Origin: Meghimatium bilineatum
Taxonomy: Eukaryota > Mollusca > Gastropoda > Stylommatophora > Philomycidae
Direction: 5' to 3'
Assembly (NCBI GenBank): GCA_034231615.1
Contig: CM067307.1
Span: 5,874,513-5,938,512, forward strand
Length of the DNA: 64,000 bases
Under the pieces are notes generated by a model. It was not told where the DNA came from and did not search any database. It saw only the letters and a list, made by a program, of their open reading frames with translations. This document shows positions 22,259-32,987 of this stretch, piece after piece (positions within the stretch are counted from its first letter, which is position 1; every line of letters begins with the position of its first letter). Both the position numbers and the translations under genes were made by a program.

Positions 22259-22344
22259 TATACAATTAAAAAAAACTAAATTTAATTTCGGAATCCAATA
22301 ACATAATGTGTTTATACATAGATTATGAGAATTCTTAGCAAATC

Positions 22345-22650
22345 ATTGAATACCACTGATACTTTCAGTCTTCTGAGTATGAATACCGCTGATACTTTCA
22401 GTCTTCTGAGTATGAATACCGCTGATACTTTCAGTCTTCTGAGTATGAATACCACTGATACTTTCAGTTTTCTGAGTATGAATACCGCTGATACTTTCAG
22501 TCTTCTGAGTATGAATACCGCTGATAATTTCAGTCTTCCGAGTATGAATACCGCTGATACTTTCAGTCTTCTGAGTATGAATACCGCTGATAATTTCAGT
22601 CTTCTGAGTATGAATACCGCTGATAATTTCAGTCTTCTGAATATAAAAGA
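22345..22650. repeat. 33-bp minisatellite, 9 copies
   Basis: The unit is TTTCAGTCTTCTGAGTATGA ATACCGCTGATAC. The period is 11 codons, so both strands stay open (TADTFSLLSMN plus, TQKTESISGIH minus). No start context or flanking coding supports a gene. Confidence 0.95.
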
Positions 22651-22845
22651 AAGGGATGAACACCCCCATTTCCCCTAGTATGAAAAAAAAAAGAGATGGG
22701 TGAACTAAACCATTTCTCCGAGATTTTCCAAGAAGCAGTACTCCAATAATTGTTTAGAAATGGACGAACGGCTTTCTTTACGTAATTCCTTCCCCCTCCA
22801 CCTCCACTTAAAGAAGACAAAAATGTTGATGGGTTATGGGTTTTA

Positions 22846-22882
<37 letters not shown>
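22846..22882. repeat. ATT trinucleotide microsatellite
   Basis: About 12 copies of ATT. Confidence 0.95.
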
Positions 22883-22884
<2 letters not shown>

Positions 22885-23289
22885 GAAACAAAATAACAGC
22901 TTACAAACACATGCATATATCAGATACTGGTAATGTCATTTGGTGAAAGGTCATGAACTTCATGGACAGCTGTATAATCAACGACCAACTAACCAATCAA
23001 TGTTTGTTTGGTTGAAACAATTGTATTTGAAATGAAGAAATGTGTAATCAAGCAAAATTAAGAATGTGATGTTAGGAAACATGAAGATACGGACACGGTT
23101 ACTCGATATTCTGCATACAGCACAACAATTACTGTGAAAGATTAAGCAGCTATGGCTCTGCCCAGAATCTGATGACGCCGGCTCAAAACAGAAACAATGT
23201 TTGTAGATAAAAACAAACAAGTAAACAAAGAAGAAATAAACCAGGATTAATAGTGGTGTTTACTATCTTATTCAGTATGTCAAATTCGC
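22883..23289. other. No recognisable feature
   Basis: AT-rich spacer. Confidence 0.45.
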
Positions 23290-23510
23290 ACAAATCATCA
23301 TCAAGCGCTGTCTTGGAATCGAAGCTTGACTGCATAAGGACTCCAACATCCTGCCTCTTGCCCTGGGGGTGTACTCAGGCGCATTAAATCCTGCTCGTGT
23401 CCATATGATTCCCTTCATTTGTATCTCTACCTACCTCTTGCTTCACGTCCCCTCTTCTATATCCTCAAGTACAGTCTTTAGCAAGGTATCGTGTCTTTTT
23501 TATGTCCCAA
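23290..23510 (-). pseudogene. LINE 3' tail, minus strand
   Basis: Begins with ATCATCATCA (the LINE TGATGA tail on the opposite strand), then CTCCAACATCCTGCCTCTTG. This is collinear with the better preserved copy at 26080-26290, whose translation ends WRSVAANLRYGDGT. No long frame survives. Confidence 0.5.
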
Positions 23511-23611
23511 ATATTTAATTTTAATATGATTTCTATTAATAATAGTTCAGTTTTTTTTTCATACGCGGTTCTGTCAGAGCCTTTTCTATTTGTTTCTCTC
23601 TCTTTCTATCA

Positions 23612-23725
23612 TCATCATCAAGTGCTGTGCCGAATGGCGTTGGCGGTCATATCTCTCCATGTACATCGATCTCCCATATATGTCATCATCTCTGTTTACT
23701 GTTGGTGTCGTTAATCGAAACTATA
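23612..23725 (-). pseudogene. LINE 3' tail, minus strand
   Basis: ATCATCATCATCAAGTGCTG, then GCCGAATGGCGTTGGCGGTC. Its reverse complement is collinear with the 3' end of the plus-strand LINE at 2640-2760, including ATGTACATCGATCTC. It is a second copy of that family, severely 5'-truncated. Confidence 0.65.
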
Positions 23726-24029
23726 CTCTTTCTATACATTAACCCTATTGTTTTCCTCTCTTTTTATACATTAATCCTATTATTTTTGTATACACACATT
23801 TCAATTTCATCAATTGTGACAGAAAAGTAACCCCGTAGGCAAGTGGTAGCTTGGGTGTCAAATGCCCAACCCCCAAAAAGTCACAAAAAACGATAGTACT
23901 AGGCATACCCCCCCCCCCCCCCCCGCTTGTTATCAAAAATAAAAGGTCACCAAAAATTCTGCGAAGCTAGAATGCAAGAGTACATTTAGGTAAACAAGAT
24001 TAATTGAATGATTGATTGATTGATTTATT

Positions 24030-25040
24030 GATTGAAGATTACATAAATCCTACAATGAAACTAACTCAAAAACAAAGTAACTTGACACAGAGCAGAACAA
24101 TGACACTCTTAACTTCCACAATAAATTCTTCCACAAATTCCAGACTTGTCCCTTAAATATTGTCATTAGGACGAGCCTTTCTCCGGTTATACAACCATGT
24201 GGACTCTTCACTGATCATCCATCACAGGTGAGGCCATCAGAATATTTTCCGCTATTTTCATAGGTCACTTTCTGTATCGTTTACGTCGACAGCCAATGAA
24301 AATTCCGAGGAAAGTCAGATAGAAATAATGTACCGCGATGAGTCCACGAGACAGTATATCTAACGAGAGACTTGCACAGACTAAACCAATCATTATAATT
24401 GTAAATATAATGATAATGAGAGAAGTAATTAACTGCGTGAGAGTGGGACATTGATGGCTGGATTATCTCCTGCTGCGCCCACAGAGAAACCTCTACAGAC
24501 CGACTGCATGGATAATATAACATAAGCCAAACATGAAAGAATAACTGTACAGGTGAGTTTGTTATACCTGTTATATCTGATCCATGGAAAAGAAGCGATT
24601 TTAAAAAATACTTTCTCCACATATCTGTACTAAATATTGAAAACCCAATAAAGAAGGTTAAATAGATTTTTTACATTGAACAATACACGGAATTGAAGTT
24701 TCGACCAAAAAGTCTTGATTAAGAAAGGAACGAAGAAACACAGAATAGAGCCACAAAATTCAAACTGAGACTATATGCTAAAGCAATGCGACATCGTATA
24801 ATAAGTTACAAGAAATATATCTACATGTTTTACAGTGAAACAGGGAGCAGAATCTTGTGAAAAGAGGAGAAATGAAGCGGTAGCGGGGACTAGCTAGAAA
24901 GTTACCGGCATATCAGAAACCATATATAATGGCAACCTCATGTCTGAACTGCCCAAGGACATTTGTGATCAGAGTAGGACCTATCAACCATCTACAAGCT
25001 CGTAGTCAAGGGCATAACTCTCACTGAATATCAAAAGTAG
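24030..25040. other. No recognisable gene
   Basis: ATTGATTG run at 24007-24035. A minus-strand open frame at 24281-24622 (113 codons) lacks any motif I recognise. A poly-C run lies at 23910-23925 just upstream. Confidence 0.45.
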
Positions 25041-25045
25041 ATATA

Positions 25046-25190
25046 ACAAATTCTTCTTCTTCGTTCTCAAACTCCTGTAGATTAGCAGGATGTAGTCCAA
25101 AGAATGGAATGCATTGTCATGATTTACAGCAATGCTGCGATATCTGCGCATTTTCATGTTGACCCAGATAGAACAAATGGTTATCATCAT
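25046..25190 (-). repeat. Interspersed repeat family D, copy 2
   Basis: TTCTTCTTCGTTCTCAAACT, CTGTAGATTAGCAGGATGTA, GAATGGAATGCATTGTCATG and the CAATGCTGCGATATCTGCGC block, shared with 42822-43105. Confidence 0.7.
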
Positions 25191-25388
25191 CATCATCATG
25201 TGATTGACGAACACGTGATTGACAACAATATAATATGACGAATGACGCGACAGAGGATTTGGGATGCCAAACCTGAGACATGAACCCAAACATCCCTTCA
25301 AACATCTCTACCGTGACCTTCGACATGTACTTATAACAACTCCGCACATAATTAATTAGGACTTCATTCGCTACGTTTTAAAAAAAAA

Positions 25389-25495
25389 TATTGTCGTGTT
25401 TTGGTTAGTCTCTATATATTTGCGGTCGCCTTACTATTTTTAGGCATGCAACTCTAAGTATATAAATAGTGATCAAACACAACACGACAATAATT
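25389..25495. mobile_element. Hairpin MITE-like element, copy 2
   Basis: Left terminus ATTGTCGTGTTTTGGTTAGT, right terminus CAAACACAACACGACAAT. The AAGTATATAAATAGTGATCA core is shared with the other copies. The left arm is more diverged than the right. Confidence 0.75.
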
Positions 25496-25709
25496 TAAAA
25501 AAAGTAATGAATGATGACCTAATTAAGTCAGTGTAGAGGTCTTAAAAAATGATGGTCATACCCTCAGCTGTTCGGAGACGTGTAGAAAAATAACGATACA
25601 GTATACCGGACAAACAAAGAGTAGAAAACAACGAATATAGACGTCGTTCTGTCTCTCAATCCCTAGCTTGAGACAACCTGACTGATTAGAGGTATGAGAT
25701 TTAGTGTAT

Positions 25710-25930
25710 GTAGAACACTCCCCATCGAGACCAGCACCTTGCAGAGGTGATGGGGCTTAGTCCAGCCATCAGGGGCTGGAAACTAAGACTGGTTGGGCAG
25801 TCCCACTCGAGCAGGACCATAGTCCTGCCCAAGTAAGCAGAGTGCTGAAACGGAGGCATCCAGCCAAAAGGCGCACAGATAATCAGGATGCCACGCACAA
25901 AACACATATATAGACATGTTTCAAGTGAAC
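25710..25930 (+). repeat. Possible SINE-like repeat with GAAGAAGAA tail
   Basis: GC-richer than its surroundings (CCAGCACCTTGCAGAGGTGA, AGCAGGACCATAGTCCTGCC, the latter a small hairpin) and ending GAAAGAAGAAGAATG. AGCAGGACCAT-x-GTCCT also occurs in family D copy 4 near 60708. There is no tRNA-like promoter I can support. Confidence 0.4.
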
Positions 25931-26079
25931 GAAAGAAGAAGAATGTAGGACACTATGCCAGCGTTGTTTACATGCTTATGCCTTTAATTTCTTCGAATTT
26001 CCAACATTCATGAAAATTATGGAATAAAATGACCATTATTGGATTGTGTAAGAGTCATATACAAAGATTATCATCCTCA

Positions 26080-26290
26080 TCAAGTACCGTCTCCGTAGCG
26101 AAGGTTAGCTGCAACAGATCTCCAACATCCTCTGTCTTTTGTTTTGGTGGTGCACCTTGATAGACCGTAACATGTCCATCTTGTGATGTTGCTCTCCTTC
26201 TCGTATCTCTGCTTACCTCTTCGACTTTACCACCAAGTAAGGTCTTTAACAAGGTGTCGTGTCTTTTAATGTGTCAAAAATATTTTATTT
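26080..26290 (-). pseudogene. LINE ORF2 C-terminal tail
   Basis: One minus frame gives DTLLKTLLGGKVEEVSRDTR. A second gives CWRSVAANLRYGDGT and a stop in TGATGA-type repeats. These two blocks are adjacent parts of one LINE C-terminus, now in different frames (frameshifted pseudogene). Confidence 0.7.
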
Positions 26291-26469
26291 GTTTTATCTT
26301 TAGTTCCTTTAATAATTCTTTCTTCATATTATATGTTGTTAGAACATCTTGTTAGAACATCTTGTTAGAACGCTTGTTTTCTTCTTTTTCCATGATGTTC
26401 TCCCTATTATTGTATATATTCAAATCTCAAAGGCATCAATTCTGCTTTCTATTAAGATAATATATAATT

Positions 26470-26675
26470 CTATACAAAGATAAGAGAGTGTTAATGGACG
26501 GGATGATAGAAGGCAACAGGGGAAAAGGCCGACCAAGACGCCGTTGGACAAAAACCATTCAAGAATGCCTGCGCATGTCACTGGAAGATGCAGGGCAACT
26601 TGCTCAAGACCGCGGAGAATTCAAGAGATACATGGGAAAGACTACGTTCTGGGAAGAATATGTCACATGATGATG
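26470..26675 (+). pseudogene. LINE ORF2 C-terminal tail
   Basis: The frame reads VLMDGMIEGNRGKGRPRRRW, then TKTIQECLRMSLEDAGQLAQ DRGEFKRYM, ending at TGATGATGATGAT. G-K-GRPR-x-RW with a following DR is the usual LINE C-terminus. It has an intact stop and is heavily 5'-truncated. Confidence 0.8.
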
Positions 26676-26809
26676 ATGATACAAAGATAGTGAATGTACA
26701 GTTAGAACAAGTGCAGGACTTACAAACTGGTTTTAGTAACATCCGGTGTTGGAGAGGGGTGTGTCTTATATCCATTACTGGGGTTTTTTTTATATGGTAA
26801 TATTACCAT

Positions 26810-27400
26810 AGCAGTAAAAATACCACTGGATTATTTCACTCAAAATGATCTAACTGAACTACTCTTTGCTGACGATCAGTGCCTACTCCATAGTTCAAGT
26901 GAAGAGATAAAAGATCACATAAACCTACTTAACTAAATCTACTTCAATCGTGACATAACATCAATATAGACAGCAACATAAATAGAAGCAATGTCTATAG
27001 GCAGAAAATAAAATACAATCAATATAAAGAATAATAATCAATTACTGAAACAAGTGCAAGAATGTAAATATCTTGGAAGCATGTATAACAGAAGGAGGAA
27101 AGGACAGAGAGATCAAAGACAAGAATTTAAAAAGAAAATTATGTAAATTATGAACTTAATCAATTGTGAAACGCAAATCTGTCACAATGGAAACCAAAGT
27201 ATAAAGTATAAATTCCATCTTCATTAGAACATTTTGTTATCAATGTCAGAGATGGACACTAACTAAAGAACAAGAGAGAAAGCTTACTACGAGTGTTATG
27301 GTCTAAGAAAAGCAGTACACAAGAAGAGATTATGTGAGGAATGAAGAGATTACAAGAAATGTTGAAACAACATCTGTGGTCAAATATATAAGCAATCATT
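26810..27400 (+). pseudogene. LINE reverse transcriptase palm fragment (FADD box)
   Basis: At about 26828-26935 the frame reads DLTELLFADDQCLLHSS, the RT catalytic box (F/Y-x-DD) with its usual surroundings. Downstream, CKYLGSMY (near 27060) is the next conserved LINE block. Several stops and frame changes lie between. This is the only clear RT catalytic motif in the window. Confidence 0.75.
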
Positions 27401-27719
27401 TAAAACGCAATAAAAGCATGAACTATTTTCACACTTGAATTATTTATTTCAGTCAGCCATTTTCAAACCACGTGAATCTGTACCGGTTAACTTTAATGTT
27501 TCCACGTTTCATTGTCGTTGTACTGTTTTATTCCAATTTTGTGTGCTTCACGTGCAAAACATCACATTGTTGACCCCTGGCCATATTACTAGTCGAAACA
27601 AGTTGAAATTTGGCATGCACATTAGTAAAGTCACACAGCCGGATACCACGTCTAACTAGAAGCTGTAATATCGGAGCTAACATATATAGTTTGGAACAAT
27701 AGATAAAACCGTTTAAGAA

Positions 27720-28310
27720 CCAGGTGACAGAATTCACATACCTAGGAAGTAATATAACAACAGACTGCAAGAGCAGAAAAGAAATACACAATAGATGTTG
27801 TAAAGCATACCAAGCCTTATGGCTAATGACACCAATCTTCAGAAATAAAATGTAGATTTAAACACAAAAATAACACAATTCACAACAATTATTATGCCAA
27901 AGCTGTGCTACCAACGCGAAACATGGACAACGACAGCACAAGACAAACGTACATTTGTAACAGATGAAATGGCATACTTACGTAGGATTCTAGGAATATC
28001 GCTAAGAGAGACGGAGTGAGAAATGAGGACATTAGATACAGGACCGGCACCGCCCAAATCTTGGAACATAATAAGAGACAACAGATGAAATGGTTTGCAC
28101 ACATCAACAGACTACCATCAGACAGTATACCACAGCAAGATATGCTACACAGAATAGTGAAGGCAGACCTAGAAGCCAACCACGAAAAAGATGGATCACT
28201 GAAATTAAAATGGCGACAAATTTCACAATATACTCAGCACACAAGTGGGCCGTCTCCCGAAAGCTCTTCTACCCCTGACGCTGAAAGCCAACAAAGGGTT
28301 TAGCGAATAG
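27720..28310 (+). pseudogene. LINE RT thumb and C-terminus, second copy
   Basis: Begins VTEFTYLGSNITTDCKSRKE, then ETWTTTAQDKR and RRILGISLRE (thumb). After a frame change it continues GTAQILEHNKRQQMKWFAHI NRLPSD, which corresponds to the W-x-GH-x-x-R block. A GATA run follows at 28308-28330. It is a multiply frameshifted relic. Confidence 0.75.
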
Positions 28311-28399
28311 ATCGATAGATAGATAGATGGAAAGACATTCCCCGAACACCTGATCTACTCAATCACACTGTACCGTTACCACTGCCATAGTGAAGACGT

Positions 28400-28665
28400 G
28401 CGGGGGGGGGGTGGTGTTCTAGTTCTATGAACTTAGTCAAAAAAGTGTGTAAACCCCCCCTCCCCCTCCCACACCCTTAAACTGTTCCCTGTAAAACAAA
28501 TCTAATCAATAATCTAATAGAAAAGAGCGAATTATTAAAAACAATGAAAATATGCGAATGACCTTTTATTCTTTAGTGAAAACCCTTCCCTCTTATTGAA
28601 GATGTTTGTGCGGTCCTGCATATTACAGCTCATTATCCTAGATCATTACAGTACCTTGTTAGATC
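28400..28665. other. No recognisable feature
   Basis: G-run and C-run patches at 28402-28410 and 28456-28475, otherwise AT-rich. Confidence 0.45.
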
Positions 28666-28669
28666 TTAG

Positions 28670-29140
28670 CAGCTGGTGTTTACTGAAGAATGCTACTAGC
28701 AGCTGGGGTTTACTGAAGAATGCTACTAGCAGCAGTGGTTTACTGAAGAATGGTACTACCAGCTGGTGTTTACTGAAGAATGCTACTAGCAGCTGGGGTT
28801 TACTGTAGAATGCTGCTAGCACCTGGGGTTTACTGAAGAATGCTACTAGCAGCAGTGGTTTACTGAAGAATGCTACTAGCAGCTGGGGTTTACTGAAGAA
28901 TGCTACTAGCAGCTGGGGTATACTGAAGAATGGTACTAGCAGCTGGGGTTTACTGAAGAATGGTACTAGCAGCTGGGGTTTACTGAAGAATGGTACTAGC
29001 AGCTGGGGTTTACTGAAGAATGGTACTAGCAGCTGGGGTTTACTGAAGAATGCTACTAGCAGCTGGGGTTTACTGTAGAATGCTGCTAGCACCTGGGGTT
29101 TACTGTAGAATGCTGCTAGCAGCTGGGGTTTACTGTACAC
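28670..29140. repeat. 30-bp minisatellite, about 15 copies
   Basis: The unit is AGCAGCTGGGGTTTACTGAA GAATGCTACT. A period of 10 codons keeps a 169-codon minus frame open (SKPQLLVAFF repeats). There is no sign of a real gene. Confidence 0.95.
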
Positions 29141-29247
29141 ACGACTTCCGTACATACCAAAACAGATAGTGGGGAACTACCCATGACCGTCTCTAATATA
29201 GAAGACCTGTGCACAGAAAACATAAACATGACCTGAAATGCCCATTT

Positions 29248-29345
29248 TGATTATTTCCATGCAATTCGTTGGTTTGCCACAGCTATTTTTGTCATGCGAA
29301 TCCAAGAATATAAATAATGACCAATGAAAACACGACAATATTAAA
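29248..29345. mobile_element. Hairpin MITE-like element, copy 3
   Basis: The right arm is well kept (GAATATAAATAATGACCAAT, then GAAAACACGACAAT). The left arm is diverged (TTCGTTGGTTTGCCAC). It ends 56 bp before the palindrome. Confidence 0.6.
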
Positions 29346-29394
29346 AACGTAACTAATAAAGTCATAATTTATTCGGTACATAGGGCTTATGGAT

Positions 29395-29400
29395 GATGTC
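29395..29400. other. Left target-site duplication of the palindrome
   Basis: GATGTC, repeated at 42320-42325. The match extends to TGATGTCA (29394-29401 and 42319-42326). A 6-bp duplication is the Polinton/Maverick norm. With that reading the element starts AG and ends CT. Confidence 0.75.
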
Positions 29401-30674
29401 AGTAGTATATAAGGTGCATTTGGATGTGTATTTTCCTGGCACCAATGACAAAGAAGGAAAAACCTGGCACCAAAGACAAAGAAGAATTAATTCCAAGGAT
29501 AACAAGGCTTAGCTGAGTTTTTCTGGGGGTTTCTGGGGTTTTCGTGAGGTATTTTAAAAAAAATAAAAAATTTTGAAATATTTTATTTTGAGCTTAGTTT
29601 ATTGTTAATTTTATTTATTGTCTAGAGTTTTCGTGTATTGTTTCTTTTTGAGATTTTCCAATGTTTACTATTTAATGTAGTACCGTAGGATGTCTCCGGC
29701 CTTTACTTGTTGTTATTGTTGTGATATCGTGCTATATAAATAAACTGTCAAAAGGGTAAGGGCGAGTCGTCTCTACATACACAAATGATTCTCAAAAACC
29801 GTCTACCTCTTCTGTAATGTAGGTGTTGGTAGAATACACATGTCGGTTATTGCCAGGTCGGGTGTTACATGTGATAAGTCTCCTTGGTATTATATATAAA
29901 AGGGGAATACATAATGGTCACATATATACAAACAACCATAGATAAAACATGAAGCTTTCTGAGTTGTGTTGAATAGGTTTTTTTATTCAGGTTTCCATTG
30001 TTTTAAATGAACATACATATATAATTAGCATGAAAAGTGGCTTTATGTATACTTTATTTGTAACATACATTCATATAGGCATAACACTCGTTAGTAGTCA
30101 CATAGTTCAGGGAAATACCCGTTGTTTACATATATACATACAAAGCTTAGATAAAACATGAAGATTTGAATAGTTTATTTCATGTTATGACAGGGTCGTC
30201 CACCTAAGTTAACATAAAAAACGCTTTGATGGTAGTCATAAATTTCAGGGAAATATATAATTTATACATATATACAGACAAACATAGTACCCTTTTAGTC
30301 ATCTATTCGTCGTTTTACACAAATATACAAAAAGTTAATATGCAAATTGTGCTTATGTAGGTTTTATTAGTAGCATACATTCATATATACATGAAATAAC
30401 ACCAGTTGGTAGGCACATAACTTAGGGAAATTCATTATGCTTACACATATACATTAAAAACATAGATAAAATATGAAGAGTTTGAGTGGTGTAATTCATA
30501 TTTTCGTCTTGGGACGGAGTCCCATAGCATGAAAATATGTTTTATTAATAATAGAGTGGTGGTTTAAATAGATAAAAAGGGCTTACAGAGGTTGGCCATG
30601 CCTCATATAATGCTATATATGTTATTATATACATGAAATAAGGATTAATAACTGTCGTAGAATTAGATTTTGTG
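29401..30674. repeat. Left outer noncoding terminal region of the palindrome
   Basis: 1.27 kb of AT-rich sequence without open frames. Near the tip lies a 28-bp direct repeat (CCTGGCACCAATGACAAAGA at 29435 and CCTGGCACCAAAGACAAAGA at 29463). From 29890 to 30500, diverged repeats share AGATAAAACATGAAG (29940, 30149, and AGATAAAATATGAAG at 30464) and CAGGGAAAT-type anchors. The mirror copy is 41046-42319. It is a candidate for a terminal inverted repeat with replication signals (inference). Confidence 0.7.
30497..30539. promoter_or_regulatory. Stem-loop just beyond the polymerase 3' end (left arm)
   Basis: CATATTTTC (30497-30505) pairs with GAAAATATG (30531-30539). Inside, GGGAC pairs with GTCCC around GGA. 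It lies 136 bp past the polymerase stop in the direction of transcription. It could act in RNA 3'-end formation or in replication. The function is unknown. The mirror copy is 41181-41223. Confidence 0.55.
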
Positions 30675-32282
30675 TCAGATGTTCAGGGGAATAGTCGAGA
30701 TGTCATCGGTCTGTACCTGTCGTTTTATGTAGAAATAGGACAGGGCGGCTCTATCTTGTTCGTATGTGTAAATGGCTGACTTGTGAACTTTGAAACCTAC
30801 ATTTTTACCGCCGTGTGCCTTTTGTGTGCTTAAAACAGCTAAAAATATGTTTCTGTCAAATGTGTTATGTTGATGACTCAACCCTTTAGTCGATATCTTA
30901 TTATAGCCACCAAAGCAAAAATAAGTTTTACTACAAAGAGCTATAATGCCCTTTCCTGAATATTCGAGTTTGAATAAGCCTGGACATCGTTTATCACAGA
31001 CTCTAGCTTCGATGCAATGTGGACACTCTTTCGGAGGACTGAGGCGCCTTTCTGTATGCATCTGGCAGCATTCTCGGGGAAACCACTGGTCATAAACTCG
31101 GAGAAATTCAGCTTTCATGTCTGGTTTAATGACATCGTGGAGATTGAGAGCTGATAAGGCTAAATACAAGGAATCAGTATGTGTCTTCGTTAATTCAAAG
31201 TCAGCCCTAGCGACAAATCTGTCCAGGATATCGTAGTAAAATTCCAACATTCTCATCTTGGCATACTGGTAGACGAAAAACCCTATCTGTAATGGGAGGT
31301 CCCAATTAATTTTCTTTTTACTCATCTCTACTTCAAAAATGTCGTCAGCGATCGCCGTCATGTTTTTAAATCGTGGGGAATTTATTAATTTTGATGTTTC
31401 ATCACCTCTAACATAGGATACATCTGCGTGTCTGGCCTTATTAGTCAAAGTTTTCCCATATGCCGAATTGCCCAACAACTTCATAGTGTCACTCGTGATT
31501 GAATCGCCGGGTGAAAGGTCACCATTACGTCTAGCTGCTGTGACAGTATCTCCAAACTGTTTGAAACAAGCTACAGGTTGATACTCAATCACTTGATAAA
31601 TTTCGGTTACCACCAAACCATGATTAAGATACCATTTTAACAATGGTGTAGCTAGTAGAATTTTTTTACCGAAATAGCTACCGATCAATGTACGCCTAGG
31701 CGTCGTTAATAGATTATGCTCTTCTGCATATCTCTGCATTAGAGGGTCAATGTCTGCTCTAGTAACATCTATATTTTTGAATATAGGTGTCATTTCAACA
31801 AAGTGAGCCTTCAGGTGTTCTGGTACGTGGATATCGCACTCGACTAATCCAAATAAGGTCTCGTCAGTGACAGAAACCAGAATCTGCTGAACCGATAACG
31901 GGTATTTTCTTTTGGCGTAAGATGGTTTTTGGCGAGGGAAGGTGTCGCTCAGAAAATGGGTGATCGCTAGGTCATCTCGTTTTAGTTTCTGCCATGTGCA
32001 TTCCCACATCACCACCAAATTTACTTGGTAATTCTTAATTAGGTAGTCACTAATCTCAGTAGTTTTTTCATACAAGTTGGTCAGTGATTTCTGTCTGACT
32101 GGGCTTATATCACGACCTCTGGTGATTGGGCATTCTAGATGTCCGTGGAACAGACAGCCATGAAACTGGTAAGCTGTTCGAGTTTCACTATCCCAACCAT
32201 CGACTCTAATATGTCTACGACCCAAAACAATTTCTTTCCCGTTGAACTGAGTCCTCAGGTGTACATTATTTGTATGGGCCAC
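30675..32282 (-). pseudogene. Polinton-type DNA polymerase B, C-terminal part (left arm)
   Basis: 535 codons after an in-frame TGA, in the same frame as 32283-32981. Going along it: an endonuclease-like insert with HGCLFHGH (residues 41-48) and MWECTW (92-97), typical of Polinton-like polymerases; palm motif B KLLGNSAYGK (268-277); motif C HTDS (368-371), where family B normally has DTDS; then a Cys-rich knot (C420, C423, C429, C433) and GLFKLEYSGKG. The enzyme would copy the element's DNA using a protein primer (family knowledge). The Asp-to-His change in motif C suggests loss of activity. There is no ATG at the front, so this is the continuation of one long coding region, not a separate gene. 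It ends at TGA (30675-30677). Confidence 0.85.
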
Positions 32283-32981
32283 TCAAGTCAACCATTCCCG
32301 ACATTGAATAGTGTATTTATTGAGTTTGTGCTGCTTGAATCCATCCTCTTTATACCTTCTTACTGGAAAATCTGTGGGCATATTCTGCATCAGGGCCCAT
32401 AAATATAGAGCGTTGGCCTCATAACCCTTGATGGTCTGCACAACTTTACCCTTCCTAATATGCGTATGACCGGCTTCATGGTGTCTATGAAAAATTATCG
32501 AAGGACCTCCGACAATATTGTCTCTAATCAGCTTATGTAAATCCTTCTCGCGTTTGGAGCATAAGGAAAAATGGATATTCAGTGGAAGGGTGCTGAATAT
32601 GTATTTTAAGGTGACACCTGGGACTGATATCGCATCTTTAAACATGTCTACCTTGAGGTTCGCATAGAACGATACCTGTTTCTCTAGGGCATCTAACATA
32701 GGTCTGACATCTCTTATGTTGTACCAGATCAGGAAATCGCGTAAAGTTTTCATTTTATGCTCTCTCCAAATCGTCTGACAGTAAGCATACTCCTCAGTGG
32801 AAATATTACAATTTTTCAGTTTCGAGTGAAAGGCCGCGTGTGGTGGTAAGCAATTGGCGTGTAACTTAACGGGATCTGTTATGTACTCATAACAGAAAAA
32901 ACCCTGTGTCTCCTTGACATTATAGGCAGCCAGATACTTACTGTATGAGAAACCTGGTGCTAGAAAATTCAGGACATCCAA
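32283..32981 (-). pseudogene. DNA polymerase B, Exo III to motif A part (left arm)
   Basis: 232 codons between in-frame stops TAA (32988-32990) and TGA (32283-32285), in one continuous frame with its neighbours. Residues 87-91 YNIRD match Exo III (Y-x3-D) of the proofreading domain. GGPSIIFHR (158-166) precedes motif A, GYEANALYLW (186-195). In family B polymerases motif A carries a catalytic Asp (D-x-x-x-LY). Here the position is Glu. Everything else is well conserved, so the reading frame was under selection until recently. Confidence 0.85.
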
Positions 32982-32987
32982 AAATTT

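Noticed and set aside
22325-22678. 117-codon repeat protein on plus and 108-codon on minus
   Set aside because: By-product of the 33-bp array. Both strands are open equally.
24281-24622. 113-codon minus-strand frame as a gene
   Set aside because: No motif, no splice signals, and an overlapping second frame of similar quality.
28646-29155. 169-codon repeat protein (SKPQLLVAFF)n
   Set aside because: By-product of the 30-bp array. No flanking coding, signal or family.
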